From NCBI RefSeq assembly GCF_025244725.1, contig NZ_CP104203.1, positions 1,550,001 to 1,614,000 of the forward strand: 64,000 nucleotides of DNA. Direction: 5' to 3'. This stretch comes from Chryseobacterium oranimense (GTDB lineage Bacteria; Bacteroidota; Bacteroidia; Flavobacteriales; Weeksellaceae). The notes under the pieces are model-generated. The model was not told where the DNA came from and made no database searches. It was given only the letters and a program-made list of their open reading frames with translations. A program made the translations under genes and the position numbers. Below are positions 26,201 to 34,546 of this stretch, one piece after another; position 1 is the stretch's first letter, and the number at the start of each line of letters is the position of its first letter.

Positions 26201-27502
26201 TTATTGAATCGTCACTTTAATCATTTGCGGAAGTGAAGGAAGTGTATTGAACTGATTCGGGTTGGCAAGCTGCTGTACCGGCTGGCTTTCAGCCTGCGCC
26301 GGCCCCGATCCTATGTGTGCACCGGGAAAGGAACTTTCCAGGGTTCCGCTGTCAAAAAGTCCCATAATGGAAGAAATATCACCTCGTGTAGAACCGTCTA
26401 CCCCATTATTGGTAGCTGCAATAAACCAGTCATTGGATTGTAAATACATTGTTGCCAAAGCAATACGGTCTCCTTTTTGTGCAGATATTACCTGTGAGGC
26501 TTTACCGCCATCGTTGCCGTTTATTCTGGGCTGTAAAATACCTGTTGCCGGATCTTTAAGAACGAATACCTGTTTTACACCGGGCTTTGTTTTCAGAAAA
26601 GCTGCCAGAACATCAGCATTACCTTGCTGGGAAAGTTCTTTTAAGCCTTGGCCTCTATCGTTTTCGCCTGTTTTAAAGATAGGATTATCATTACCGCTGT
26701 ATACTACAACCAAAACAGGTGAGAATGCAGAATTAGGACCTGTAACGCCTGTAAGGTATTGCTCTAATGGTGTTGTTTTTCCGGTTTCAGCAAGATCCGT
26801 CAAACCATTGGCCGAGGGTTTACCGGGAGAGAAGATAGGATCCTGTTTCAGAAGTGTTGTTCCTGAAATATGGGAAACAGCCCAGACTCCGGCACTGATT
26901 GGGGTTGCATTAGCTGTGCCGCCTGAGGTATTGGTTAATTTCAATGTGAATTTTGTTCCTCCTTCATGAGTTATTTCTGCCTTTAACAACTGTGAAGCAG
27001 GTAGGTAAGCATGTCCCTGGTCATCTGTTCCTGCAACTTCGGCAATATTTTTCACATTAGTTTCTGCTGTACCCGGATGGGTAACTGTAGATCCCGGAAC
27101 TTCATTGACGCGTGTTCCGTTGTCCCAGAGTTTGATTTGTGAAGATACATCTCCTGTTACCGGATCGCCGTTGTTCTGATAGAGCATTATTCCCGGATTG
27201 GCGGGTGCAAAAAAAAGATCATTACTGTTTCCGTACATCGCTGCAAAACTCACCGCCTGTCCTTTTCCTGCATAAAAAGTAAAAGAAGCCGATTCTCCAG
27301 GGTTAATAATGGGTGATGAACCTGTATTCTGGAAAGTTCCGTATTGTGTCAGAGCTTTACCTTCAATTACATTCTCCACGGTTATGGTGGCCGTGTCATT
27401 GACCAGCATCTCTCCGTCATCATCACTGCTGCATGAGGAGACCGCCAAGACACTTAGCATAGAAAGCAGACCAAGAGGTAATTTGAACTTCACGAATTGC
27501 AT
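26201..27502 (-). CDS. Spondin domain lipoprotein with two repeats
   Basis: 433 residues; lipobox SSC (Cys24) followed by SSDDDGE, an acidic surface-export context. Two spondin-N-like units are visible: the first has SFAAMYGNSNDLFFAP, IKLWDNGTRVNEVPG (about 80-140), the second LATMYLQSNDWFIAATNNGV, MGLFDSGTLESSFPG (about 350-400). In each the Ser-Asn-Asp-(L/W)-Phe segment and the Asp-X-Gly-Thr turn are conserved. Extracellular adhesion or matrix role is inferred from the animal spondin family. Monocistronic with its own terminator. Confidence 0.82.
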   Translation of the reverse strand: MQFVKFKLPLGLLSMLSVLAVSSCSSDDDGEMLVNDTATITVENVIEGKALTQYGTFQNTGSSPIINPGESASFTFYAGKGQAVSFAAMYGNSNDLFFAPANPGIMLYQNNGDPVTGDVSSQIKLWDNGTRVNEVPGSTVTHPGTAETNVKNIAEVAGTDDQGHAYLPASQLLKAEITHEGGTKFTLKLTNTSGGTANATPISAGVWAVSHISGTTLLKQDPIFSPGKPSANGLTDLAETGKTTPLEQYLTGVTGPNSAFSPVLVVVYSGNDNPIFKTGENDRGQGLKELSQQGNADVLAAFLKTKPGVKQVFVLKDPATGILQPRINGNDGGKASQVISAQKGDRIALATMYLQSNDWFIAATNNGVDGSTRGDISSIMGLFDSGTLESSFPGAHIGSGPAQAESQPVQQLANPNQFNTLPSLPQMIKVTIQ

Positions 27503-27552
27503 ATATTCTAAATTTTCTGAAAAATTACCAATATTTAATGAGAAAATAAAAA

Positions 27553-27579
27553 AACCGGCAGAAATTTATTCCGCCGGTT
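27553..27579 (-). terminator. Terminator of ilvE
   Basis: AACCGGC pairs with GCCGGTT; on the minus strand the stem is followed by a T-rich run. It lies about 25 bases past the ilvE stop. Confidence 0.75.
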
Positions 27580-27605
27580 CTATTATTGAATCAAATAATG
27601 TTAAA

Positions 27606-28679
27606 TTAAACAGTTTCCAGAACGTCTTTTTCAACCACAACCCTCCATCCGAAAGGATCTTCGCTAAGGTTGTTCTGAAGGTCTGTAAGGTCTTTTTTAA
27701 GGATTGCTGCAAAGCTTTCCTCATCTGATAATTTTGGAAGTTCAAGCTTCTCGCCCTGATATCCTAAAGCCTGGAATACGGTAGTTACAACAGCTGTACC
27801 TACTCCCCAAACTTCTTTCAGGGTTCCGTTCTTTTGAGCTTCTACAACAGTTTTTACTGCTACAGGCTCTATTTTTACTTCAATACCTCTCTTTTTAGCA
27901 AGCTGAATGAAGCTGTCTCTTGTTACCCCGTCAAGGATTTTTTCAGAAGTAGGCGGTGTATAGATTGTATCGTTAATTCTTACAAATACATTCATTGTTC
28001 CGCTTTCTTCAAAATATTCGTGAGTAGCATCATCCGTCCAGATAATTTGCTCATACCCTTCTTCGATAGCAAGCTGTGTAGGATAGAAAGAAGCGGCATA
28101 GTTACCTGCTGCCTTAGCAGAACCTACTCCTCCGTTAGCTGCTCTTGAGTAATGGTCTGAAATTTTTACAGAAACAGGTTCTGAATAGTAGCTTTTTGCT
28201 GGTGTTGCAACGATGGCAAACATATATTTATTGGCAACTCTTGCCTTCAGAGCTTCCTCTGTAGCAAAAATCAATGGTCTGATATATAATGACATTCCCT
28301 CTCCCTGCGGTATCCAGTTTCTGTCGATATCCACTAATGCCTTTAATCCGTCCAAAAACATTTCTTCAGTTACTTCCGGCATAGCCAGACGTTTCGCTGA
28401 TTTGTTGATACGTTCAAAATTCTTTTCCGGCCTGAAAAGGAAAACCTGCCCGTCTTTGTCTTTATAAGCTTTCATGCCTTCAAAACAAGCTTGTCCATAG
28501 TTTACACCCATCATAGCTGGCGTAAATGGTATTGGGCCGTAAGGAACCAATTTTACATCACCCCACTTTCCATTCTCATACTCACATATCACCATATGGT
28601 CGATAAAAGTATTTCCAAATGAAAAATTGTTCGGATCGAAGTCCGGAAGTCTGGAGTTCTCGGTTTTTTGAATTATCAT
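27606..28679 (-). CDS. ilvE: Branched-chain amino acid aminotransferase
   Basis: 357 residues, fold-type IV PLP enzyme. The PLP Lys is K189 in GGVGSAKAAGNYAAS; other markers are MGVNYGQACFEGMKAY, SLYIRPLIFAT, EESGTMNVFV and GVTRDSFIQLA. The length and the YGQACFEGMKAY segment are those of the eukaryote-like/BCAT2-type enzymes. It transfers amino groups between Leu, Ile or Val and 2-oxoglutarate. Divergent from mnmD; no other branched-chain genes are nearby. Confidence 0.95.
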   Translation of the reverse strand: MIIQKTENSRLPDFDPNNFSFGNTFIDHMVICEYENGKWGDVKLVPYGPIPFTPAMMGVNYGQACFEGMKAYKDKDGQVFLFRPEKNFERINKSAKRLAMPEVTEEMFLDGLKALVDIDRNWIPQGEGMSLYIRPLIFATEEALKARVANKYMFAIVATPAKSYYSEPVSVKISDHYSRAANGGVGSAKAAGNYAASFYPTQLAIEEGYEQIIWTDDATHEYFEESGTMNVFVRINDTIYTPPTSEKILDGVTRDSFIQLAKKRGIEVKIEPVAVKTVVEAQKNGTLKEVWGVGTAVVTTVFQALGYQGEKLELPKLSDEESFAAILKKDLTDLQNNLSEDPFGWRVVVEKDVLETV

Positions 28680-28743
28680 TTTTTAAAATTTTTACGATGT
28701 TCTACAAATTTAACATAATTTTCTAAATATAAAAATTTTAGAG

Positions 28744-28751
28744 TAAATTTG
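28744..28751 (+). promoter_or_regulatory. -7 box close to the mnmD start
   Basis: TAAATTTG matches TAnnTTTG and ends only 13 bases before the TTG start codon, leaving a very short or absent leader. Confidence 0.5.
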
Positions 28752-28764
28752 ACAAAAAAATAGC

Positions 28765-29439
28765 TTGAAAAGAGAAATTAAGACCACAAACGACGGTAGT
28801 AAAACATTGTTTATCAATGATTTAAATGAAAACTACCATTCTCATCACGGAGCGCTGCAGGAAGCTGAACACGTGTTTATCAAAAATGGACTAAATCAAT
28901 TAAATGATTACGAAATTAATATTTTAGAACTCGGTTTTGGAACAGGTTTGAATGTTTTGGTGACAATTAATGAATATTTAAAAACTGACAAAAATCATGT
29001 CATTAATTACTTTTCCCTTGAAAAATACCCGATAAATGAATCCGAAATTAATGATCTTGCCTATTTCGAGCATTTTGATAACCCGGAATTCAAAAATATT
29101 TATCAAAAAATTCATCAGGCAGACTGGGGGAAACCGACAGAAATCATTAAAGGTTTTAATCTAAAAAAGATAGAATGTGACTTCTTTGACCTGAAAGACA
29201 TAGACTTACCTGAAATCAACCTTGTTTATTATGACTGTTTCGGAGCGAGAGTACAGCCGGACCTATGGGAAAAACCACTTTTCGAGATGGTTTCCGACAA
29301 AATGTCCGTTAACGGATTATTAACAACCTATTCTTCTAAAGGAAGTGTAAGAAGAATTCTCCAGGAACTGAATTTTAAAGTAGAGAAAAAACAGGGGCCG
29401 CCGGGAAAACGGGAAATGATTAATGCAGTGAAGCAGTAG
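28765..29439 (+). CDS. mnmD: tRNA 5-methylaminomethyl-2-thiouridine methyltransferase MnmD
   Basis: 224 residues beginning with TTG: the frame has a stop at 28750 and no ATG or GTG between, and the N-terminus KREIKTTNDGSKTL matches the family from this codon. The SAM site is ILELGFGTGLNVLV (about 51-64); YHSHHGALQEAEHVFI and YYDCFGARVQPDLWE complete the MnmD pattern. It is the methyltransferase half of MnmC without the FAD oxidase domain, making mnm5s2U34 in tRNA wobble positions. The stand-alone form is usual in Bacteroidota. Confidence 0.92.
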   Translation: MKREIKTTNDGSKTLFINDLNENYHSHHGALQEAEHVFIKNGLNQLNDYEINILELGFGTGLNVLVTINEYLKTDKNHVINYFSLEKYPINESEINDLAYFEHFDNPEFKNIYQKIHQADWGKPTEIIKGFNLKKIECDFFDLKDIDLPEINLVYYDCFGARVQPDLWEKPLFEMVSDKMSVNGLLTTYSSKGSVRRILQELNFKVEKKQGPPGKREMINAVKQ

Positions 29440-29554
29440 TTTGGGCTTTCACAGCTTTATCTGCATCTTTGCTTTATCCCTTTTCACCATTTAATTATCA
29501 TTCTCTTTGCCTTTTCCTCACATTTACTTATTTTAGCTATACAAAATATTTTAT

Positions 29555-29971
29555 ATGATTGATAAGATCAACATTAGAGTGTATGCATGTGCAGTAAAAG
29601 ACAAAAAAGTACTGACCCTGTTTGAAGAATATGCCGGTGAACCTTTAATGAAATTTCCGGGAGGAGGCCTGGAATTCGGGGAAGGACTTTTGGAATGCCT
29701 TCACAGAGAATTTGATGAAGAGCTGAATGTAAAAATAGAAATTGTAGAGCATTTTTATACTCAGGAAGATTTCTTGGTTTCACGTTTCAGAGAAAACGAG
29801 CAGCTGCTTACCATATATTATATAGTAAATATTACTAATGAAGAAGATTTCCTGATCCTTGATCCCTGCATTGAAAAAACGGAGTGGATTGATATCGACA
29901 GACCAGACAACCCTTTTCCTCTGCCGATAGATAAAATTGTATTTGACAAGTTAAAAGAAAAATTCCTGTAA
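29555..29971 (+). CDS. NUDIX hydrolase
   Basis: 138 residues. The Nudix box GGLEFGEGLLECLHREFDEELNV follows G-x5-E-x7-REUxEE with Asn in place of the usual Gly near the end. FPGGGLEF precedes it. Members cleave nucleoside diphosphates linked to other groups; the substrate cannot be told from sequence. Its stop codon is inside the strong hairpin terminator shared with the convergent DUF4294 gene. Confidence 0.85.
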   Translation: MIDKINIRVYACAVKDKKVLTLFEEYAGEPLMKFPGGGLEFGEGLLECLHREFDEELNVKIEIVEHFYTQEDFLVSRFRENEQLLTIYYIVNITNEEDFLILDPCIEKTEWIDIDRPDNPFPLPIDKIVFDKLKEKFL

Positions 29972-29988
29972 GCAAGCTTACAGGAATT
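29961..29988. terminator. Bidirectional terminator overlapping the NUDIX stop codon
   Basis: AATTCCTGTAAGC (29961-29973) and GCTTACAGGAATT (29976-29988) are perfect complements with a 2-base gap; T-runs lie on both sides. The stop codon TAA at 29969-29971 is inside the left arm. Confidence 0.85.
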
Positions 29989-29994
29989 TTTATA

Positions 29995-30699
29995 TTATTT
30001 TTTGACTTTAAAATCAGAAGCTCCGGGATAAGGCTGCAGGTAGCCTGAATTCCAGTTGGACTGAAGAAGGGATTCTATAAACTCATCCGTTCTGTTCGTG
30101 TGGGGATTATATTGGTCTTTCAGGTCAATGTCTGCCATTTTACCTTTTACATTCCACCAGAATGCGCTCCACCCACCTCTCATTTCTTTTATGATTTCAT
30201 AAACATTTTTTCCGGTTGCTCTGTTCATCAGTTTGGCAAAAACCTGTCCTTCCGTGGTTGTAAGATCTCTGAGTTGTTTTTCATACTGGTCGGCAAGCAT
30301 ACTTTGTCTGTCTTTTACAAATTTTCTTTTAGCCTTACTGTCCATGTCGGTCATATCAGCCTGGATATCTCTGTATTGCTGAAGTGCAGTGAGAAATAAC
30401 GGGTACACCCTGTTCAGTTTTTTATTAAGGAAGTAATAGTAATTTTTGTCCAGCTGATTATTGAACCTCGGCTTATTCACTAAAACCAGCTCATCCAGTA
30501 CGACTACGGGCTCACCGTTAATTTCATAAACCTTCATCTTCTGACGCTCATCGTAATAGTATCTATTACCGAACTCATCTGTTTTTAAAGATTCAGCGGG
30601 GTATTGGTTGAGAGGTTTTGCAATGATAGAATCCTTCTGACCAAAAACACTGACTCCAAAAAAGAAGATAAAAAGACAGACAATCTTACTAAAATTCAT
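29995..30699 (-). CDS. DUF4294 domain secreted protein
   Basis: 234 residues from the ATG at 30699 (MNFSKIVCLFIFFFGVSVFGQ), which gives a proper signal peptide; the longer frame is unlikely. The body (VVLDELVLVNKPRF, YYFLNKKLNRVYPLFLTALQQYRDI, TTEGQVFAKLMNRATGKNVYEIIKEMRGGWSAFWWN) is the DUF4294 pattern of Bacteroidota, function unknown, expected in the periplasm. Divergent from the M42 peptidase gene across 51 bases, a pairing I recall from related genomes. Confidence 0.78.
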   Translation of the reverse strand: MNFSKIVCLFIFFFGVSVFGQKDSIIAKPLNQYPAESLKTDEFGNRYYYDERQKMKVYEINGEPVVVLDELVLVNKPRFNNQLDKNYYYFLNKKLNRVYPLFLTALQQYRDIQADMTDMDSKAKRKFVKDRQSMLADQYEKQLRDLTTTEGQVFAKLMNRATGKNVYEIIKEMRGGWSAFWWNVKGKMADIDLKDQYNPHTNRTDEFIESLLQSNWNSGYLQPYPGASDFKVKK

Positions 30700-30750
30700 T
30701 ATTTTTACACTTATAATAACAAAAATTACACGCAAAAATCATTCCCTTTT

Positions 30751-31824
30751 ATGAAATTTGAAAAGAAATCTTTGAAATTTTTAGAAAAATACTTAAACAC
30801 CTCTTCACCAACAGGTTATGAACATAAAGGCCAGGAAATCTGGATGGATTACATCAGACCGTATGTAGATAAAATAGAAGTAGATCATTATGGAACATGC
30901 TATGGCATAGTGAATCCCGATGCTGAATTTAAAGTAGTGATTGAAGCTCATGCAGACGAGATCTCGTGGTATGTGAATTACATTACCGATGACGGATTAA
31001 TCTATGTAATCAGAAACGGAGGTTCGGATCAGACGATCGCTCCTTCAAAAGTAGTTCATATCCACGGAGAAAAAGGAATTGTAAAAGGGGTATTCGGATG
31101 GCCTGCCATTCACACAAGAACCAATCAAAACGAACCAGCCCCGAAAATTGAAAATATTTTCATCGACTGCGGGGCGATTTCCAAAAAAGAAGTTGAAGAA
31201 ATGGGAATTTATGTAGGATGCATGATCACCTACCCTGATGAATTCTTTGAAATGAATGACCGATATTTTGTCTGCAGAGCCCTAGACAACAGAATCGGCG
31301 GTTTTATGATTGCAGAAGTAGCGAGGCTTTTAAAGGAGAACAAAAAAACAATTCCATTCGGGCTGTATATTACCAACTCCGTGCAGGAAGAAGTGGGACT
31401 TTATGGTGCGGATATGATCGCAGACACCATTAAACCCAATATCGCTATTGTAACGGATGTTACCCATGATACCACCACTCCGATGATCGAAAAGAAAAAA
31501 GAGGGTGACCAGAAATGTGGTGACGGGCCTGTAGTTTTCTTTGCGCCAAGCATCCACCATACCATCAGGGAACTGATCATCGATACTGCAAAAAACAAGA
31601 AAATTCCGTTTCAAAGAGCTGCTGCAAGCAGGGCTACAGGAACGGATACCGATGCTTTTGCCCACTCCAACGGCGGAGTTCCAAGTGCTTTAATTTCCTT
31701 ACCTTTGCGCTACATGCATACAACGGTAGAAATGGTATCTAAGGAAGATGTAGGTAATGTGATCCAGTTGATCTATGAAACCCTTCTGAAGATCAAGCCA
31801 GAAATGAAACTGAAGTATCATTAA
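30751..31824 (+). CDS. M42 family metallopeptidase
   Basis: 357 residues from the ATG at 30751 (MKFEKKSLKFLEKYLN); the frame extends 49 codons upstream into the divergent gene and that part is not coding. Metal and base residues of the M42/M18 type are visible: IEAHADEISW (His, Asp), ALDNRIGG (bridging Asp), SVQEEVGLYG (Glu-Glu), VTDVTHDTT (Asp) and the late His in LPLRYMHTTVEM. These cytoplasmic dinuclear zinc or cobalt enzymes form large tetrahedral aminopeptidase complexes. Confidence 0.9.
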   Translation: MKFEKKSLKFLEKYLNTSSPTGYEHKGQEIWMDYIRPYVDKIEVDHYGTCYGIVNPDAEFKVVIEAHADEISWYVNYITDDGLIYVIRNGGSDQTIAPSKVVHIHGEKGIVKGVFGWPAIHTRTNQNEPAPKIENIFIDCGAISKKEVEEMGIYVGCMITYPDEFFEMNDRYFVCRALDNRIGGFMIAEVARLLKENKKTIPFGLYITNSVQEEVGLYGADMIADTIKPNIAIVTDVTHDTTTPMIEKKKEGDQKCGDGPVVFFAPSIHHTIRELIIDTAKNKKIPFQRAAASRATGTDTDAFAHSNGGVPSALISLPLRYMHTTVEMVSKEDVGNVIQLIYETLLKIKPEMKLKYH

Positions 31825-31830
31825 TTTAAA

Positions 31831-31920
31831 GAAATTAGAAGTCAGATATTAGAAACTAGTAATTTTTTAAAATTAAGAAGTATTACTACTAATTTCTAAC
31901 TTCTAAGATCTAATTTCTAA
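31831..31920. repeat. Imperfect inverted repeat between M42 gene and rpe
   Basis: GAAATTAGAAGT-type words on the left recur as complements (ACTTCTAAGATCTAATTTC) on the right, making an AT-rich long hairpin of the same style as those at 10276 and 15221. Confidence 0.5.
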
Positions 31921-31932
31921 TATAAAGTAAAA

Positions 31933-32583
31933 ATGAAAACGAAGCTTATTGCTCCATCCCTATTATCCGCAGACTTCGGGAATCTGCAAAAAGACATTGA
32001 AATGCTGAACAACTCCCAGGCAGACTGGTTCCACATCGATGTGATGGATGGGAGGTTCGTACCCAACATTTCATTTGGTTTTCCGGTCATGAAAACGGTA
32101 CAAAAGCACGCCAAAAAATTTGTTGATGTCCATCTGATGATTGTAGAGCCTGAAAAATATGTGGATGAATTTATCGATCACGGTGCAGATCTTATTTCCG
32201 TACATTATGAGGCTTGCACACATCTTCACAGAACAATTCACCATATCCAGAGCAAAGGAGCAAAAGCAGGCGTTGTTTTAAACCCTTCTACTCCGGTATT
32301 GATGCTTGAAGATATTATTGCTGATGTGGATCTTGTTCTTTTAATGAGTGTAAATCCAGGATTTGGAGGCCAGAAATTCATCGAAAATACATACAAAAAG
32401 ATTGCTGAAACCAAGGACCTTATTTTAAGTAATAATTCTACAGCACTTATTGAAATCGACGGCGGGGTTAATCTTGACAATGCTTCTAAACTTTTCGAAG
32501 CCGGAGCAGATGTTCTTGTGGCAGGAAATGCAGTTTTCTCTGCGGAGAGCCCGGAAAGAACGATAGAATTGCTTAAAATTTAA
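31933..32583 (+). CDS. rpe: Ribulose-phosphate 3-epimerase
   Basis: 216 residues, TIM barrel. Signatures: APSLLSADFGNL, FHIDVMDGRFVPNISFG (metal His and Asp), DVHLMIVEP, SVHYEA, LLMSVNPGFGGQKFIE, and EIDGGVNLDN plus GADVLVAGNAVF at the phosphate site. It interconverts ribulose 5-phosphate and xylulose 5-phosphate in the pentose phosphate pathway. Single gene with a terminator. Confidence 0.97.
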   Translation: MKTKLIAPSLLSADFGNLQKDIEMLNNSQADWFHIDVMDGRFVPNISFGFPVMKTVQKHAKKFVDVHLMIVEPEKYVDEFIDHGADLISVHYEACTHLHRTIHHIQSKGAKAGVVLNPSTPVLMLEDIIADVDLVLLMSVNPGFGGQKFIENTYKKIAETKDLILSNNSTALIEIDGGVNLDNASKLFEAGADVLVAGNAVFSAESPERTIELLKI

Positions 32584-32920
32584 AAGTTTTAAATATCTAT
32601 ATGAAAGGCAGCCAAAGGCTGCCTTTTCTCTTTAAAAAAATATCAGTTTAGCAGGTGTGTTGAGAATTAGAGACAATTTGATCAGAAAAATTCTTTCAGA
32701 ATACTTTCAAACGATTATAAACAAAAAGGCAGCCCTTGGGAGACTACCTTTCTTCTTGCGGAATTTGAGCTTATGTGGTTATTAGTTTTTTGTCGTAAGA
32801 CTTTAAATGCTTAAGATTCCTTTGTGCAATTACTGATGTAAATTTCCAAATAAAATCCTATATGAAGCATCCGTATAAATACTGAATTTTTGATTAAGTA
32901 TTTCTACGCATTCAGCCGGA
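32584..32920. other. Intergenic region after rpe
   Basis: Holds the rpe terminator and, at about 32726-32755, AAAGGCAGCCCTTGGGAGACTACCTTT-like text that looks like a decayed second copy of the terminator. No gene seen; the 3' ends of rpe and the DUF1772 gene converge here. Confidence 0.5.
32604..32626 (+). terminator. Terminator of rpe
   Basis: AAAGGCAGCC pairs perfectly with GGCTGCCTTT around AAA, followed by T-rich sequence. Confidence 0.85.
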
Positions 32921-33418
32921 TTATTCCGGAAAATGCCTGTTCCAGATGCACGCACAGATCACCAGGACAATACTGATTACCGAAAATACTGTTCTGATGT
33001 TATTTAAAAGATTCCATCGGTTTTCAAAATTGCCGCGCATCTGCCTGATCGCATCCGCTGTCGAACCATTGATATCAAACTTATCAAGCATGTCATTCAG
33101 AGGAACATTTCCCGCAACCGTTACACCGAAAACTCCTATGAGATAAGCGGCAGATGCCAGCAGAAGAAAAAGAAAAGCGGGCTGCTCTCCCCGAAACAGA
33201 AAGGTCGTAACCGGAAGCAGTACCGCAGTTCCCATAAAGCTCATAAAAAATACAGGATTAAGGATTTCCCGGTTAATGCTCTGCATCGATTTCAGGTATT
33301 CCATATCGGAAAGCTTACCCAATCCCAGGACTACAGAACATGAATAGGCATAAAAAAGCCCGGCGATTAATGCCGTAAGCACAGCCGTAATTAACAAAAA
33401 TACCGTTGTCATTTTCAT
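32921..33418 (-). CDS. DUF1772 (anthrone-oxygenase-like) four-helix membrane protein
   Basis: 165 residues with four predicted membrane helices (VFLLITAVLTALIAGLFYAY; NPVFFMSFMGTAVLLPVTTFL; FLFLLLASAAYLIGVFGVTVAG; IRTVFSVISIVLVICACIW). The VAGNVPLNDMLD loop after helix 3 and the Asn-Arg-Trp segment (NFENRWNLLNNIRT) are DUF1772 marks. It starts 33 bases after the MNIO gene on the same strand, so it is likely part of that operon. In bufferin-type MNIO operons a DoxX-like small membrane protein is found in an analogous place; a matching role here is inference. Confidence 0.8.
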   Translation of the reverse strand: MKMTTVFLLITAVLTALIAGLFYAYSCSVVLGLGKLSDMEYLKSMQSINREILNPVFFMSFMGTAVLLPVTTFLFRGEQPAFLFLLLASAAYLIGVFGVTVAGNVPLNDMLDKFDINGSTADAIRQMRGNFENRWNLLNNIRTVFSVISIVLVICACIWNRHFPE

Positions 33419-33451
33419 ATGTTTTGATTTGTGATGTATAGTGAGAAAACC

Positions 33452-34543
33452 CTAATAAGGATTCCATTTTTTGATAATTTGCTGTGCAGTGGTAATCATT
33501 TCCTTATCCCAGTTTTCAGGCTTGAAATAATGAAATGGTTCATTTTTAACAGATTGGACTGTATTACCTTCGAATAGCATTTTTGTGAGTTTCGTCTGCT
33601 CTTCGTACAGCAGCATATCTTCCACCGGCTCTGAATATTCTCTCTTTTTTCTATTCCATTCTTTTGTTATTCCGGCGGGAAAATCTGAAGTCTCAATCGC
33701 CTTTACTTTTTTAAAATCATCAAAAAAAAGCTGTTTTTTCACCTCAGTATCCAGTGTATGCCCGAGCCTTTCAATAATAACGTATTCAATATTAAGGCAT
33801 TGGGAGAAAACTTCCGGAAGAACATTTATTATTTCTTCAGGAATATAATCATCATGAGTATCTCTTCTTACAGGTTTGTTTCCGTAAGCACTTTCCTGCC
33901 AGCTTCCCCCCGAAAGATGAATTTCCTTAACTTTTTCCAAAGGGTACATACGGATAATTTCCTGCATATCAATTTCAAAATTACAGGACTGGCAGTAGAT
34001 ATTATGAAGATCAAGGATAAGAAACCCGTCAATATCTTCTATAAGTTTCCCTAAAAATTCACCCTGCTCTTTTACATCATCTATAGAAAACGAAAAAGCA
34101 AGATTTTCCACTCCCATCGGAACTTCTACTGTATCCTGAAGTCTTTTGAGCCTGTCTTTCCCTATCTGAAGAGTTTTGGAATGCAATGGAACGGGCAACG
34201 GAACACCCTGATGGAAATTTTCAGTATTCATAAAACCAAAATGCTCGGTAATATGATTGTATTTTCTGTGTTTGAATTCTTCTTTTAGTTTCTGAAGCCA
34301 GTCTTTCTGCCGGCTGGTCCATCTGGCATCAAAAAGAGAATAATAAACGCCATGACCAAGAAGACGGTCGTTTTCTGCATAAAAATCGAGAAGTCCGGAA
34401 AGCCATTCCGGCTCTTCCACATCATAAAAGGTATCGAATGACCATTCCAGTACATCCACAGAATTATTTTGCAGGACAGGAAGTATGGCGGAAACAAAAT
34501 CTGCCTCCGGCATCATAGCCAATCCTAACAACGGTTTTTTCAT
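33452..34543 (-). CDS. DUF692/MNIO multinuclear iron peptide-modifying enzyme with C-terminal extension
   Basis: 363 residues. The TIM-barrel iron-binding motifs are all present: His64 (LLGHGVYYS), Glu100-His101 (ITEHFGF), Glu146-Asn147 (GVENLAF), Asp178/His180/Asn181 (LDLHNIYC), His209 (EIHLSGG), Asp228/His230 (RRDTHDD) and Glu258 (VIIERLGH). MNIOs oxidise Cys, Asp or other residues in ribosomal peptides (MbnB, TglH, ChrH, BufB). Residues 285-363 exceed the usual ~280-residue core and may be a fused partner module. The gene starts 3 bases after a small exported peptide ending in a CPAC motif, the probable substrate. Confidence 0.85.
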   Translation of the reverse strand: MKKPLLGLAMMPEADFVSAILPVLQNNSVDVLEWSFDTFYDVEEPEWLSGLLDFYAENDRLLGHGVYYSLFDARWTSRQKDWLQKLKEEFKHRKYNHITEHFGFMNTENFHQGVPLPVPLHSKTLQIGKDRLKRLQDTVEVPMGVENLAFSFSIDDVKEQGEFLGKLIEDIDGFLILDLHNIYCQSCNFEIDMQEIIRMYPLEKVKEIHLSGGSWQESAYGNKPVRRDTHDDYIPEEIINVLPEVFSQCLNIEYVIIERLGHTLDTEVKKQLFFDDFKKVKAIETSDFPAGITKEWNRKKREYSEPVEDMLLYEEQTKLTKMLFEGNTVQSVKNEPFHYFKPENWDKEMITTAQQIIKKWNPY

Positions 34544-34546
34544 ATC

